Counted from the stretch's first letter, positions 51,822 to 59,647 are shown. The stretch: DNA of 64,000 nucleotides from Cupriavidus sp. 2SB (GCF_005503625.1 NZ_SCMX01000001.1:62001-126000), one strand, 5' to 3'. Notes: generated by a model from the letters alone, not told the origin. Program-made: numbers and translations.

Positions 51822-52532
51822 ATGGAAGCCAAGCCGCAAACTGGCCCGCGTCGTACCCGGGACCGCATTCTCGATGTTTCGCTGCGCCTGTTCAACGAAC
51901 TGGGCGAACCGAACGTCACCACCACGACGATCGCGGAGGCCATGGAGATCAGTCCCGGCAACCTCTACTATCACTTCCGCAACAAGGACGACATCATCAA
52001 TTCCATCTTCGTGCGCTTCGAGCAGGAGATGGAGCGCCGCCTGAGGATGCCGGAGGACCACAAGGCTACGCTGGGCGAGAGCTGGGACTACCTGCAGTAC
52101 ATGTCCGAGTTCCTGTGGAATTACCGCTTCCTGTACCGCGACATCAACGACCTGCTGGCGCGCAACCGGATGCTGGAGACCAACTTCAAGCGCATCGTCG
52201 AGCAGAAGAAGCGCTTCGCGCTGGAGATCTGCCGCCAGTTCCAGGAAGACGGCGACATGGATGCCACGCCGGAACAGGTGGATGCGGTCTGCACCAATAT
52301 CGTCGTGATCGCCACGTACTGGCTGTCTTTCCAGTTCGTGCAGCACCCGCGCCAGTACAACGATCCCGAACAGATTCGCGGCTATCTGCACGGCTCCAGC
52401 TATCACATCTTCTCGATCCTCGCGCCCTACCTGCGCGGCAAGGCGCGCGAGGCGTTCGACCAGTTGGCGCGCGACTACGCCACGCAGAAGGCCGCTGACG
52501 ACAAGGCCCGTGCCGACAAGGAGCGCAAGTGA
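51822..52532 (+). CDS. TetR family transcriptional regulator
   Basis: The 236-residue product has a TetR DNA-binding domain (about residues 8-60, with RDRILDVSLRLFNELGEPNVT and ISPGNLYYHFRNKDDII) and an all-helical effector domain. The C-terminus ends in a charged tail (ADDKARADKERK). The ligand and targets are unknown. It overlaps the LOG gene by four bases, so it may share a message with it. Only a poor binding site lies before the ATG at 51822. Confidence 0.85.
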   Translation: MEAKPQTGPRRTRDRILDVSLRLFNELGEPNVTTTTIAEAMEISPGNLYYHFRNKDDIINSIFVRFEQEMERRLRMPEDHKATLGESWDYLQYMSEFLWNYRFLYRDINDLLARNRMLETNFKRIVEQKKRFALEICRQFQEDGDMDATPEQVDAVCTNIVVIATYWLSFQFVQHPRQYNDPEQIRGYLHGSSYHIFSILAPYLRGKAREAFDQLARDYATQKAADDKARADKERK

Positions 52533-53128
52533 GCACGAGCACGATGACATCGATCTGCGTCTATTGCGGCTCCAGCCCGGGATTCCGGCCGGAGTATGCC
52601 GAGGCCGCCCGAACGCTGGGCCAGCGCATGGCCGAGCAAGGTCTGGCACTGGTCTACGGCGGTGGCAAGGTCGGCCTGATGGGGATCGTGGCGGATAGCG
52701 TGATGGCACACGGCGGTACGGCCATCGGCGTGATCCCCGATGCGCTGATGCAGAAAGAGGTGGGCCATCGCGGCCTGACCGAACTGCACGTCGTGCGCAA
52801 TATGCACGAGCGCAAGCAGATGATGGCCGACCGCTCCGATGCCTTCATCGCCATGCCGGGGGGAGTCGGTACCTTCGAGGAACTGTTCGAGACCTTTACG
52901 TGGGCCCAGCTCGGCTATCACGACAAGCCCGTGGGGCTCCTCAACGTGGCGGGTTTCTACGATGGGATGCTGGCCTTCCTGAACCACGCCGTGGGCGAGG
53001 GATTCCTGAAACAGGTACACGCCGACATGCTGCATGTATCGGATCGCGCCGAAGACCTGATCGGCAAGCTCGCGGCGGCGCCGCGCGTACACGTCGACAA
53101 ATGGCAGGCGGGGCGCGAGAAAACCTGA
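52529..53128 (+). CDS. LOG family protein (TIGR00730), putative nucleotide phosphoribohydrolase
   Basis: The 199-residue product has the LOG Rossmann fold. YGGGKVGLMG is at about 43-52 and the diagnostic PGGVGTFEE at 110-118, where the Glu is catalytic. Related proteins cleave the ribose-phosphate from cytokinin nucleotides or from AMP; in bacteria the usual substrate is not settled. The GTG start at 52529 has AAGGAG five bases upstream inside the TetR gene, better than the ATG at 52544. It converges on dgkA with 27 bases between. Confidence 0.88.
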   Translation: MSTSTMTSICVYCGSSPGFRPEYAEAARTLGQRMAEQGLALVYGGGKVGLMGIVADSVMAHGGTAIGVIPDALMQKEVGHRGLTELHVVRNMHERKQMMADRSDAFIAMPGGVGTFEELFETFTWAQLGYHDKPVGLLNVAGFYDGMLAFLNHAVGEGFLKQVHADMLHVSDRAEDLIGKLAAAPRVHVDKWQAGREKT

Positions 53129-53155
53129 CGGCGCCCTGACGCGGCGCTGCTGATC

Positions 53156-53653
53156 CTATTTCAGCAGCGCTCCCACCCAGTGCACCAGGTGTGGTCCGCC
53201 AATCGCCAGCCACGTCCCGCCACACAGCACCAGCGCCAGCATCACCGCCGCACTGCCGAAATCCTTGGCGCGCTTCGAGAGACTGTGGCGTTCCAGCGAG
53301 ATCCGGTCGATGGCTGCCTCTACGCTGGAGTTCAGCAGTTCCACGATCAGTACCAGCAGCAGCGTACCGAGCAGCAGCACGCGCTCCACGATCGATACCG
53401 GCAGCAAAAACGCGCACGGCGCCAGGATGACCACCAGCGTCAGTTCCTGGCGAAACGCACTTTCTTCCAGCACGGCGAAGCGCAGGCCCGACAGCGAGTT
53501 GATACCCGCATGCCACGCCCGGCTCAAGCCGCGATTGCCCTTGTGGGGATTCTTTTCTACGGAGTAGTCGGCGTCCACTTCAGCCGCCGTTCGGGCGGTG
53601 GTCGGCCGAGGCAGCGACGGATCTCGCGGTTGCGTGGGGTGAGACTTGGCCAT
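53156..53653 (-). CDS. dgkA: Diacylglycerol kinase
   Basis: DgkA phosphorylates diacylglycerol to phosphatidic acid at the inner membrane. The 165-residue product has a polar N-terminal extension of about 45 residues, then the trimeric DgkA fold: AGINSLSGLRFAVLEESAFRQE, three membrane segments, and the active-site helix VELLNSSVEAAIDR followed by KDFGSAAVML. Its first 74 bases overlap the end of the glycosyltransferase gene in another frame, so it is tightly joined to that gene. It would recycle diacylglycerol released by the PlcP-type enzyme two genes upstream. Confidence 0.9.
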   Translation of the reverse strand: MAKSHPTQPRDPSLPRPTTARTAAEVDADYSVEKNPHKGNRGLSRAWHAGINSLSGLRFAVLEESAFRQELTLVVILAPCAFLLPVSIVERVLLLGTLLLVLIVELLNSSVEAAIDRISLERHSLSKRAKDFGSAAVMLALVLCGGTWLAIGGPHLVHWVGALLK

Positions 53654-54698
53654 GATCGGGTGCGACGGGTTGTACCGGGTTGTCGGTGCCGCCCGCCTGG
53701 GGTGCCAGCGGACGCAGGTGCGCGAGGAACTGCTCGGATGCCGCGCGCCAGGAGAATTTCTCGGCATGCGCGCGGGCCGTTGCGCGGTCGATGCGCAGGG
53801 CTTCCAGGCAGGCTTCCCGCAGGTCTTCGTGCATGACGCCAGCCGGGCTGTCGCCGAGCACGTCGATCGGCCCCGTCACCGGATAAGCCGCCACGGGCAG
53901 GCCGCTGGCCAGCGCTTCGAGTAGAACCAACCCAAACGTATCGGTCCGGCTTGGGAACACGAAAATATCTGCGGAAGCATACACCTTTGCCAGTTCTGGC
54001 TGTTTGAGCACGCCCAGATAGTTTGCAGACGGATACCGCGACTTCAGTGCCGCCAGGGCCGGCCCATCCCCCACGACCCATTTGGAGCCGGGGAGGTCGA
54101 GTTGCAGGAAGGCCTCGACGTTCTTCTCCACTGCCACGCGACCCACGTAGAGGAAGATCGGATGCGCCGTGTTTAAAACGTTTGCTCGCTGCGCGGTAAA
54201 GACATCGAGATCCACGCCGCGTGTCCACAGCACCCCGTTGGTGATGCCGTAGTGCTGCAGGTCGTCAAGCACGACCGGCGTGGGTGCCATGACCGCGCGC
54301 GCCGGTCCATGGAACCAGCGCAGGAAGCGGTAGGTCCATGCCAGCGGAATGCCGAAGCGTGCCTGCACATACTCCGGAAAGCGTGTGTGGTAGGCCGTGG
54401 TGAATGGCAGGCGGTGCTTCATCGCATATGCGCGTGCCGCCAGGCCGAGCGGGCCTTCCGTGGCGATGTGGAGCGCCTCGGGGCGAAATTGTTCGATGCG
54501 TTGGCGCACCCGGCCCGATGGCAGGATCGAGAGGCGGATTTCGGGATAGGTGGGGCAGGGCACCGTGCGGAATTCCAGCGGTGTGAGCAGGTCCACCGTG
54601 TGGCCCATGGCCTCGAGTTCGCGGCGCGTGGACTTCAGGGTGCGCACCACGCCGTTGACCTGCGGTTCCCAGGCATCGGTGACGATCATGACTCTCAT
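53580..54698 (-). CDS. agt: GT4 glycosyltransferase, probably acting on diacylglycerol
   Basis: The 372-residue product has the GT-B fold of family GT4. The N-terminus MRVMIVTDAWEPQVNGVVRT and HTRFPEYVQARFG are typical of the lipid-active subgroup; LYVGRVAVEKNVEAF opens the nucleotide-sugar domain. The usual E-x7-E motif appears as D253-x7-E261 (TDTFGLVLLEA). Next to a PlcP-type metallophosphatase it resembles Agt, which makes glycosyl-diacylglycerol from diacylglycerol and UDP-sugar during phosphate starvation; this function is inferred from family and context. AAGGAG before the ATG is strong. The last 30 residues are polar and probably disordered, where the frame overlaps dgkA. Confidence 0.75.
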   Translation of the reverse strand: MRVMIVTDAWEPQVNGVVRTLKSTRRELEAMGHTVDLLTPLEFRTVPCPTYPEIRLSILPSGRVRQRIEQFRPEALHIATEGPLGLAARAYAMKHRLPFTTAYHTRFPEYVQARFGIPLAWTYRFLRWFHGPARAVMAPTPVVLDDLQHYGITNGVLWTRGVDLDVFTAQRANVLNTAHPIFLYVGRVAVEKNVEAFLQLDLPGSKWVVGDGPALAALKSRYPSANYLGVLKQPELAKVYASADIFVFPSRTDTFGLVLLEALASGLPVAAYPVTGPIDVLGDSPAGVMHEDLREACLEALRIDRATARAHAEKFSWRAASEQFLAHLRPLAPQAGGTDNPVQPVAPDHGQVSPHATARSVAASADHRPNGG

Positions 54699-54804
54699 CG
54701 GGAGACTCCTTGCGGCGGTTCAGGCCGGATGTTGGGGATGCGTGGGGTGCGTGGTATCGCTGCGCACGTTGGCCATCGCAGCGGTACCACGGAAGGGATG
54801 CCGC

Positions 54805-55818
54805 TCAGGCGGCGACTGTTGCGCTGCGGCGGCGACGACGGCTGACCGGCTCGGGCGGATCGATCAGCGTTGTCCAGTAGATGATCTTCAGCTCGCCCTC
54901 CATGGTCTCCACCAGTGCGGAGAGGCTTTCCACCCAGTCGCCGTCGTTGCAGTAGAGCTGGCCGTCCACCTCGCGGATCTCGGCCTTGTGGATGTGGCCG
55001 CAGACCACGCCATCGCAGCCGCGTCGGCGCGCTTCGTCCACCATCGCGTGTTCGAACGAGTTGATGTAGCTCACTGCGTTCTTGACCTGATGCTTCAGGT
55101 ATTGCGAAAGCGACCAGTACTCGAAGCCGAGCCGGGCGCGCACGCGGTTGAAGTGCCGGTTCAGCGCCAGGATCATCGTGTAGAGCGAGTCACCCAGATG
55201 GGCGAGCCACTTGGCATGCTGTACCACCCCGTCGAACAGGTCGCCGTGCACCACCCAGAGCCGCTTGCCGGTGGCGGTCACGTGGACCGTATCCTCGCGC
55301 ACGGTGATATCGCCAAACGCCATGCCGTCGAACTGGCGCGCGGCTTCGTCGTGGTTGCCCGGCACGTAGATGACCTCGGTGCCCTTGCGTGCCTTGCGCA
55401 GCAGCTTCTGCACCACGTCGTTGTGGCTTTGCGGCCAGTACCACCCTCGGCGCAACTGCCAGCCGTCGATGATGTCACCCACGAGGTACAGCACGTCGGA
55501 GTCGTTGTGCTTCAGGAAGTCGAGCAGGTAGGTGGCCTGGCAGCCTGGCGTGCCGAGGTGGATGTCGGACAGCCAGATCGCCCGGTAGCGATGCATCGGC
55601 GATTCGTTGTCGGCGGTGGAGCGGCAGGCGGCGCTATCGCCCGGATGCAGCGCGGCGTGTGCGGTGGGGGTGTCGGCAGGCAGGTCTACGGGCGGCGGCA
55701 TGAAGGCCGCAAAGGCGGCGGACATCTGGGCAGATATCGGGAGTGCCACGTCGGGCTTGCCGCGCAGGCGTTGCGCGAGCCGCGAAACACTACCGCGTGT
55801 AGATCGGATGGCTTGCAT
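54805..55818 (-). CDS. plcP: PlcP-type metallophosphatase (phospholipase C-like)
   Basis: The product (337 residues from ATG 55818) is a calcineurin-like metallophosphatase. Metal motifs in order are LSDIHLG, VGDIIDGW, VPGNHDE, VVHGDLFDG and VVCGHIHKAEI. The segments GWYWPQSHNDVVQKLLRKARK and VKNAVSYINSFEHAMV fit PlcP of Sinorhizobium and marine bacteria, which splits phosphatidylethanolamine or -choline to diacylglycerol under phosphate shortage, and the wider UDP-diacylglucosamine hydrolase-like group. The start is uncertain: ATG 55863 lies inside a Pho box-like array, so I prefer 55818; the conserved domain begins only near 55596. The gene is followed by a lipid-type glycosyltransferase and dgkA. 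Confidence 0.75.
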   Translation of the reverse strand: MQAIRSTRGSVSRLAQRLRGKPDVALPISAQMSAAFAAFMPPPVDLPADTPTAHAALHPGDSAACRSTADNESPMHRYRAIWLSDIHLGTPGCQATYLLDFLKHNDSDVLYLVGDIIDGWQLRRGWYWPQSHNDVVQKLLRKARKGTEVIYVPGNHDEAARQFDGMAFGDITVREDTVHVTATGKRLWVVHGDLFDGVVQHAKWLAHLGDSLYTMILALNRHFNRVRARLGFEYWSLSQYLKHQVKNAVSYINSFEHAMVDEARRRGCDGVVCGHIHKAEIREVDGQLYCNDGDWVESLSALVETMEGELKIIYWTTLIDPPEPVSRRRRRSATVAA

Positions 55819-55861
55819 GGCGGCCCCGGTGTCGGCGATGGCTGCATTGAGCCAGCGCGGC

Positions 55862-55901
55862 ATGACGGAGCCGTGACGGAAACATGAATGTCACATGAAA
55901 T
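55862..55901 (-). promoter_or_regulatory. Four-repeat Pho box-like array upstream of plcP
   Basis: On the minus strand, 7-base elements ATTTCAT (55901-55895), CATTCAT (55890-55884), CCGTCAC (55879-55873) and CCGTCAT (55868-55862) recur with exact 11-base spacing and 4-base gaps. This is the architecture of PhoB sites (consensus CTGTCAT N4 CTGTCAT). A CTCAAT hexamer at 55851-55846, ten bases beyond, could be the -10 element. Confidence 0.65.
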
Positions 55902-55913
55902 CGTCGGGGGAAA

Positions 55914-56906
55914 TCAGGCTTGCTGGACCGGGGCGTTTTGCGCGCGCAATTGGGCCAGTGCTGCGAGCGTGGCTTCGATTGCACGGGGATGGCGCAGTAG
56001 TGCAACATGCCCGATGCCGTCGAGCGCAACATGGTGAGCGCCTTCCAGCCACGAGGTGCCAGGTGGACCCGCAATCGAATCGTGCCAGCTGAAGACCGAA
56101 ACGATATGCGCGCGCATCGCGGGCGTTTCGGCGGCAGCCAGCGCGGCCAGCCATGGACTCTGCCAGCGCATCTGCCAGGCGTTGCGGCCACCGGCAAAGC
56201 GCGCCAGCGCGCAACCATGGTGAGGGCTGCCCAGTGTGACGATGCCTGTGCTGGGCGGTGTGGAACCATCGCGCGCCGCCAGCACCAGCGCGGCCCGCGC
56301 GGCGAGTCCGCCCATGCTGTGGCAGACCAGCAGCGGTGGATGTCCCGTACGTGCGGCCATCTCTCGCATGCGGGCCAGCAACGGCGCCGCATAGTCGTCG
56401 ATATCGCCCAGCACGGGCGTCAGGTCGATGCCCTCACATTGATATCCCGCCGCCGCGAGCGCGGGGGCCATGTCCAGCCAGATCGCGTGATTGCAACCGT
56501 ATCCATGCACCATCAGCACGTGCGGTGCGTCAGGCAGGGGGCGGGCCGGCTGTGCAAAGTCCAGGCGCGAGCGGAACGGCTGCAGCCAGTTGAACATGCG
56601 GAAGACTGCGCGGTACTCGGTCAGATATCCGCGCATCGCCGCGGGGATGCCAAGCGGCTGGCAATGCGGCGCATCGGTCGGAAGCGGGGGACGTTGTTCC
56701 GGTGCAATACCTACGCCAGCGAGCGTGGCCGCGAATGCCAAGGCGATGCTGAGGCCGAATGCCCCGAGCACGGCAAGGACGGCTGTCACCAGGGCCACAG
56801 GGACGGTCCAGCCGGCCGAAAGGATCAGCCACGCGGCCAGTGAGGCCATGGCAGCTACCTGCAAGGTCACGGCAACGCGTCGCAGGGCGGCGGCCGTGAG
56901 GCTCAC
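55914..56906 (-). CDS. Membrane-anchored alpha/beta hydrolase, lipase-like
   Basis: The 330-residue product has two N-terminal hydrophobic segments (about 12-33 and 36-66) and then an alpha/beta-hydrolase domain. The oxyanion region is VLMVHGYGCNHAIW (131-144), the nucleophile Ser is S197 in CHSMGGLAAR, and the His is probably in GIGHVALLRHP. It resembles lipases and esterases of the PGAP1-like or triacylglycerol lipase group. Its ATG overlaps the stop of the RDD gene by four bases. Its stop lies 13 bases before the Pho box-like array, so plcP probably has its own promoter. Confidence 0.78.
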   Translation of the reverse strand: MSLTAAALRRVAVTLQVAAMASLAAWLILSAGWTVPVALVTAVLAVLGAFGLSIALAFAATLAGVGIAPEQRPPLPTDAPHCQPLGIPAAMRGYLTEYRAVFRMFNWLQPFRSRLDFAQPARPLPDAPHVLMVHGYGCNHAIWLDMAPALAAAGYQCEGIDLTPVLGDIDDYAAPLLARMREMAARTGHPPLLVCHSMGGLAARAALVLAARDGSTPPSTGIVTLGSPHHGCALARFAGGRNAWQMRWQSPWLAALAAAETPAMRAHIVSVFSWHDSIAGPPGTSWLEGAHHVALDGIGHVALLRHPRAIEATLAALAQLRAQNAPVQQA

Positions 56907-57442
56907 GGCTGTTGCGGCCGAAGGTCGATCAGGCGCGTGCCAGCCAGTCGGTCATGCAGCAGTTGGCGTCGCGGATCGAGCCACGCCAGCGACAACCAGA
57001 TCAGCAGGCCCACTGCCAGCGCACCGACGAACGGCCCCTTGGTCAGACCGAGGGCGTGACCCACGGCGGCGGCGGGCGGCAGCCACAGCCACGCCAGTAC
57101 GAAGCGCAGCAATGCCTGCGGCCAGCGCGGCGGCAGACCCGATGCGTTTTCCACGCGGATACGCCATGTCTGCATCGCCAGCGTCTGACCACTGCGCTGC
57201 CAGAACCAGGAGAAATAGAACGCCAGCACGGCAAAGACCCAAGCCTGCCGCACGTAGGGGTGATCGATGCCGATCCGATGCAGGGCGGGCTGGACAGCCA
57301 CGTATAGCGCGCTGGCGGCCATCAGGACACCGAACAGCAGCACGCCGTCGTAGAGCATGCAGAACAGGCGGCGGCGCACCGGCGGTGTACGCGGCGTGGC
57401 GGCGGGCGAGGGGTGGGACACGGTTGGAGTGGCGGCAGGCAT
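56903..57442 (-). CDS. RDD family membrane protein
   Basis: The 179-residue product has four hydrophobic segments and the RDD domain. The family Arg-Asp signature appears as RRRLFCMLYDGVLLFG near residue 23, and GQTLAMQTWRIRV is the second hallmark. The late RRQLLHDRLAGTRLIDLRP contains the third. The function is unclear (transport or antiporter-like roles have been suggested for relatives). It overlaps the lipase gene downstream by four bases and forms a unit with it. Confidence 0.87.
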   Translation of the reverse strand: MPAATPTVSHPSPAATPRTPPVRRRLFCMLYDGVLLFGVLMAASALYVAVQPALHRIGIDHPYVRQAWVFAVLAFYFSWFWQRSGQTLAMQTWRIRVENASGLPPRWPQALLRFVLAWLWLPPAAAVGHALGLTKGPFVGALAVGLLIWLSLAWLDPRRQLLHDRLAGTRLIDLRPQQP

Positions 57443-57567
57443 GGCGCTAGGCAGCAGGGTAAGCGGCCATTATGCCAAGCGTGCGTGGATGGCGGAATCG
57501 CGGCAAGCCAGTACGGCTAGCCGGTGCTGCGGAACCGTTCGGAAATCCTGGCCGGGCAACCGGAAAG

Positions 57568-58350
57568 TTAACGCGTCGGTTCTGACCGGTTGAAGTCAGT
57601 GGAGGCCTCGCCCGTGACGGGCGGGGCAAGCCCTTCGGACTGCGGCGGTGCGACGGCCGCCGTGGCAGCCGATGCCGGCAACACGGGGGCCGGGGCCACT
57701 GGCGCCGACGCGGCGGCCACCGCATCGGCGGCCGGCACCGATGCGGGCGCGGCCTCGGGCGTGCTCGCTGCCTTCCTGCCGTGATGCTGCGATGCGCGTG
57801 CCGACTCCGGCAACGGGCGCTTGCCGGAGGGCAGGGCACTCACCGCGCCAGGACGGCCCGGTACTTTCTCGGCGGCGGCCAGCTTCTTCTTCTGGTCGTC
57901 AGGCAACTGCTGGTAGCGATCCCATGCCTCGGACTTCTTCTCCTGCGGCAAGGTACGCGTGATCTGGTAGTTCTCGCGCGCCAGGCGACGCTGCTGCGGT
58001 GTCATCTTGACCCATTCGGTCATGCGCTCCTGCAGCCTGGCCTGTTCCTCGGGTTTGAGCCGGGGATACAGGTCCGCAATGCGTTGCCATTTGCGGCGGT
58101 TCAGTTCGGGAATCGTGTCCCAGAGTGGTTGCAGCGGGGCAAGGACCTTCTGGTGCGACGGGGTCAGCTCGGCCCACGTCGGATGGGCATTGACGACGGG
58201 GCGCGCTGCAGGCTGGCTGGCGGCGGGCCCCTGTGCACGCGCGGTGTCGACCACGGCATCGATGCCAAGTGCAGCCATCGCCGTGCCTGCTACGCAAAGT
58301 GCGGCAAGCCGGCGACGGAGCGCGGCGGTCCGGAGAATCATGCGCGCCAT
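57568..58350 (-). CDS. DUF3106 secreted protein
   Basis: The 260-residue precursor begins with an export signal (LRRRLAALCVAGTAMAALG) and contains the DUF3106 domain at about 55-165: TWAELTPSHQKVLAPLQPLWDTI, QRIADLYPRLKPEEQARLQERM and ENYQITRTLPQEKKSEAW. This repeated helical design (Leu-x2-W/R-x-M-P/T) resembles heat-shock-type periplasmic proteins such as the Spy/CpxP group in general style. The last 90 residues are Ala/Pro-rich and disordered. It begins one base after DUF3619 ends, so all three genes of the sigma cassette are joined. Function unknown. Confidence 0.82.
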   Translation of the reverse strand: MARMILRTAALRRRLAALCVAGTAMAALGIDAVVDTARAQGPAASQPAARPVVNAHPTWAELTPSHQKVLAPLQPLWDTIPELNRRKWQRIADLYPRLKPEEQARLQERMTEWVKMTPQQRRLARENYQITRTLPQEKKSEAWDRYQQLPDDQKKKLAAAEKVPGRPGAVSALPSGKRPLPESARASQHHGRKAASTPEAAPASVPAADAVAAASAPVAPAPVLPASAATAAVAPPQSEGLAPPVTGEASTDFNRSEPTR

Positions 58351-58351
58351 C

Positions 58352-58795
58352 CTATTGGTCGCGGTCGCGCTTCAGGAACACGTGGAAGCCCTGGTCGGCA
58401 TAGGCCGAGGGCGGCAGGTCGTCGAGCAGCATCGCGGCGTCCACATCGGCCAGTTCCTCGACGCGTTTCTGTTCCTGCCAGCGATAGATACCCAGCAGGC
58501 CCGCGCCCAGCGCCACCAGTGTCCAGACCAGTGCAAGCTTGCGCATCCATGCGCCAGCACGGTGCAGGGGCGTGTCGCCCTCGTCTTCGAAGGCGAAGCC
58601 GCGCGGCGCGCCCGGCATGGCCAGTTGCGGTGCATGGGCAGGTGCCTCGGTCTTTCGGGCGGCCAGCGCCATCCGCCGCGCGGCGGCCAGCCGGTCGGAA
58701 ATGTCTTGCGGCACGGCATCCGCAGAGGCATCGAGTGCCAGGCGGATCTGGTGCGCAATGCGCCGTTCGTGAATATCTCGTTCGTTTCTGCTCAT
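58352..58795 (-). CDS. DUF3619 membrane protein, putative anti-sigma factor
   Basis: The 147-residue product has one membrane segment (LALVWTLVALGAGLLGIYRW, about 88-107). The cytoplasmic N-terminal half contains ERRIAHQIRLALDASADAVP and DRLAAARRMALAARK; the short C-terminal end is outside and acidic. This matches DUF3619. Its layout, overlap of four bases with the upstream sigma gene and single membrane span are those of anti-sigma factors, but it lacks the zinc His-Cys motif of the ZAS class, so the role is inferred only from position. Confidence 0.82.
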   Translation of the reverse strand: MSRNERDIHERRIAHQIRLALDASADAVPQDISDRLAAARRMALAARKTEAPAHAPQLAMPGAPRGFAFEDEGDTPLHRAGAWMRKLALVWTLVALGAGLLGIYRWQEQKRVEELADVDAAMLLDDLPPSAYADQGFHVFLKRDRDQ

Positions 58796-59358
58796 AGTCG
58801 GACCCCCCGCGCACGCAAGGCTTGCGCCAGTGTGTGAGTTGCACGGGAACAGTGCGTCTTGACGCTGCCCTCCGAGCAGCCCATCACGGCTGCCGTTTCG
58901 GCCACGTCCATATCCTCCCAGTAACGCATCAGGAAAGCCTCGCGTTGACGCGTGGGGAGTCGCTGTATTTCCTGTTCGATGATGTGCATGACCTGGGCGC
59001 GCTCCACCTTGTCGGCGCTGCTCTCGGACATCTGGGTGCCGGATTCGGCCTCGAGCGTCTCCAGCAGGTCGCTGTCGTCGCCTTCGCGCTCGTCGCGAAG
59101 GTTGGAGAACAAGGTCACCCAGGTATTGCGCACCTTCTGGCGGCGGAACCAGTCGTGGATGGTGTTCTGCAAGATGCGCTGGAACAGGGGCGGCAGCTCC
59201 GCGGCACTTTTGTCGGCGTACTTCTCCGCCAGCTTGATCATGGCGTCCTGCACGATGTCCAGTGCAGCTTCGTCATCCCGCACGGCGAATACGGCCTGCT
59301 TGAAGGCGCGGCGCTCCACACTGGCGAGAAAATCGGAGAGTTCCTTGTCGGTGGCCAT
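58792..59358 (-). CDS. ECF-type RNA polymerase sigma factor
   Basis: The 188-residue product has sigma region 2 (VRDDEAALDIVQDAMIKLAEKY through FQRILQNTIHDWFRRQK) and region 4 (LPTRQREAFLMRYWEDMDVAETAAVMGCSEGSVKTHCSRA, split between helix pairs), separated by an acidic linker of about 30 residues. It directs RNA polymerase to its own promoters. The three genes sigma-DUF3619-DUF3106 overlap or nearly touch, which suggests that the membrane protein holds the sigma factor and DUF3106 is an envelope target or sensor. Only a weak binding site precedes ATG 59358. Confidence 0.88.
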   Translation of the reverse strand: MATDKELSDFLASVERRAFKQAVFAVRDDEAALDIVQDAMIKLAEKYADKSAAELPPLFQRILQNTIHDWFRRQKVRNTWVTLFSNLRDEREGDDSDLLETLEAESGTQMSESSADKVERAQVMHIIEQEIQRLPTRQREAFLMRYWEDMDVAETAAVMGCSEGSVKTHCSRATHTLAQALRARGVRL

Positions 59359-59528
59359 GCAGGCAGAAACAGCAGTTGGGCGGGGATGCCGGGTCGAATG
59401 TGCCGTCCAAGTCCTTTGGCACACCGAAGATGTCTGCGATGCTAGCAAAAAACAGGTCGTTTCGGCCACTGCTGTATTCAAGTGCAGACATGAAGGCTGC
59501 CTCCGCAGCGGGCGCCGGTGTGGCGTTC

Positions 59529-59639
59529 ATGCGCCGCGCTGGTGCGGCAGTGCAAAAAGTTCTTTTATTGCGTCGCAGCCTTGCAGTATCATCGGCGGTT
59601 CACACGACATCAGTGGTTGTCTCATCAGACCGCTTATAA
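59529..59639 (+). CDS. Possible ilv leader peptide, 36 codons
   Basis: A short frame upstream of ilvI encodes MRRAGAAVQKVLLLRRSLAV and then a Ser/Thr-rich end with VVV three codons before SDRL. Clustered Val and Leu codons (KVLLL, SVVV) and a stop inside a hairpin fit an attenuation leader for branched-chain amino acids. Against this, there is no good ribosome binding site and a promoter-like pair at 59564-59592 would start transcription after the ATG. Both readings cannot be true at once. Confidence 0.25.
   Translation: MRRAGAAVQKVLLLRRSLAVSSAVHTTSVVVSSDRL
59564..59592 (+). promoter_or_regulatory. Candidate promoter of ilvI-ilvH-ilvC
   Basis: TTTATT (59564-59569) and TATCAT (59587-59592) are 17 bases apart; the -10 matches five of six consensus bases. 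The stretch is AT-richer than its surroundings. It would give a leader of about 140 bases with one hairpin before ilvI. The rest of 59359-59741 shows no other gene. Confidence 0.4.
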
Positions 59640-59647
59640 GGCGGTCT
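59627..59647 (+). other. Leader hairpin upstream of ilvI
   Basis: AGACCGC and GCGGTCT pair perfectly around TTATAAG, followed by TCTTCTC, which is too poor in T for a strong terminator. It lies 95 bases before ilvI and could be an attenuator or a stability element. Confidence 0.5.

Noticed and set aside
55819..55863. ATG at 55863 as the start of plcP
   Set aside because: It lies within the fourth Pho box-like repeat and would be upstream of the predicted transcription start; the extra residues show no conserved feature.
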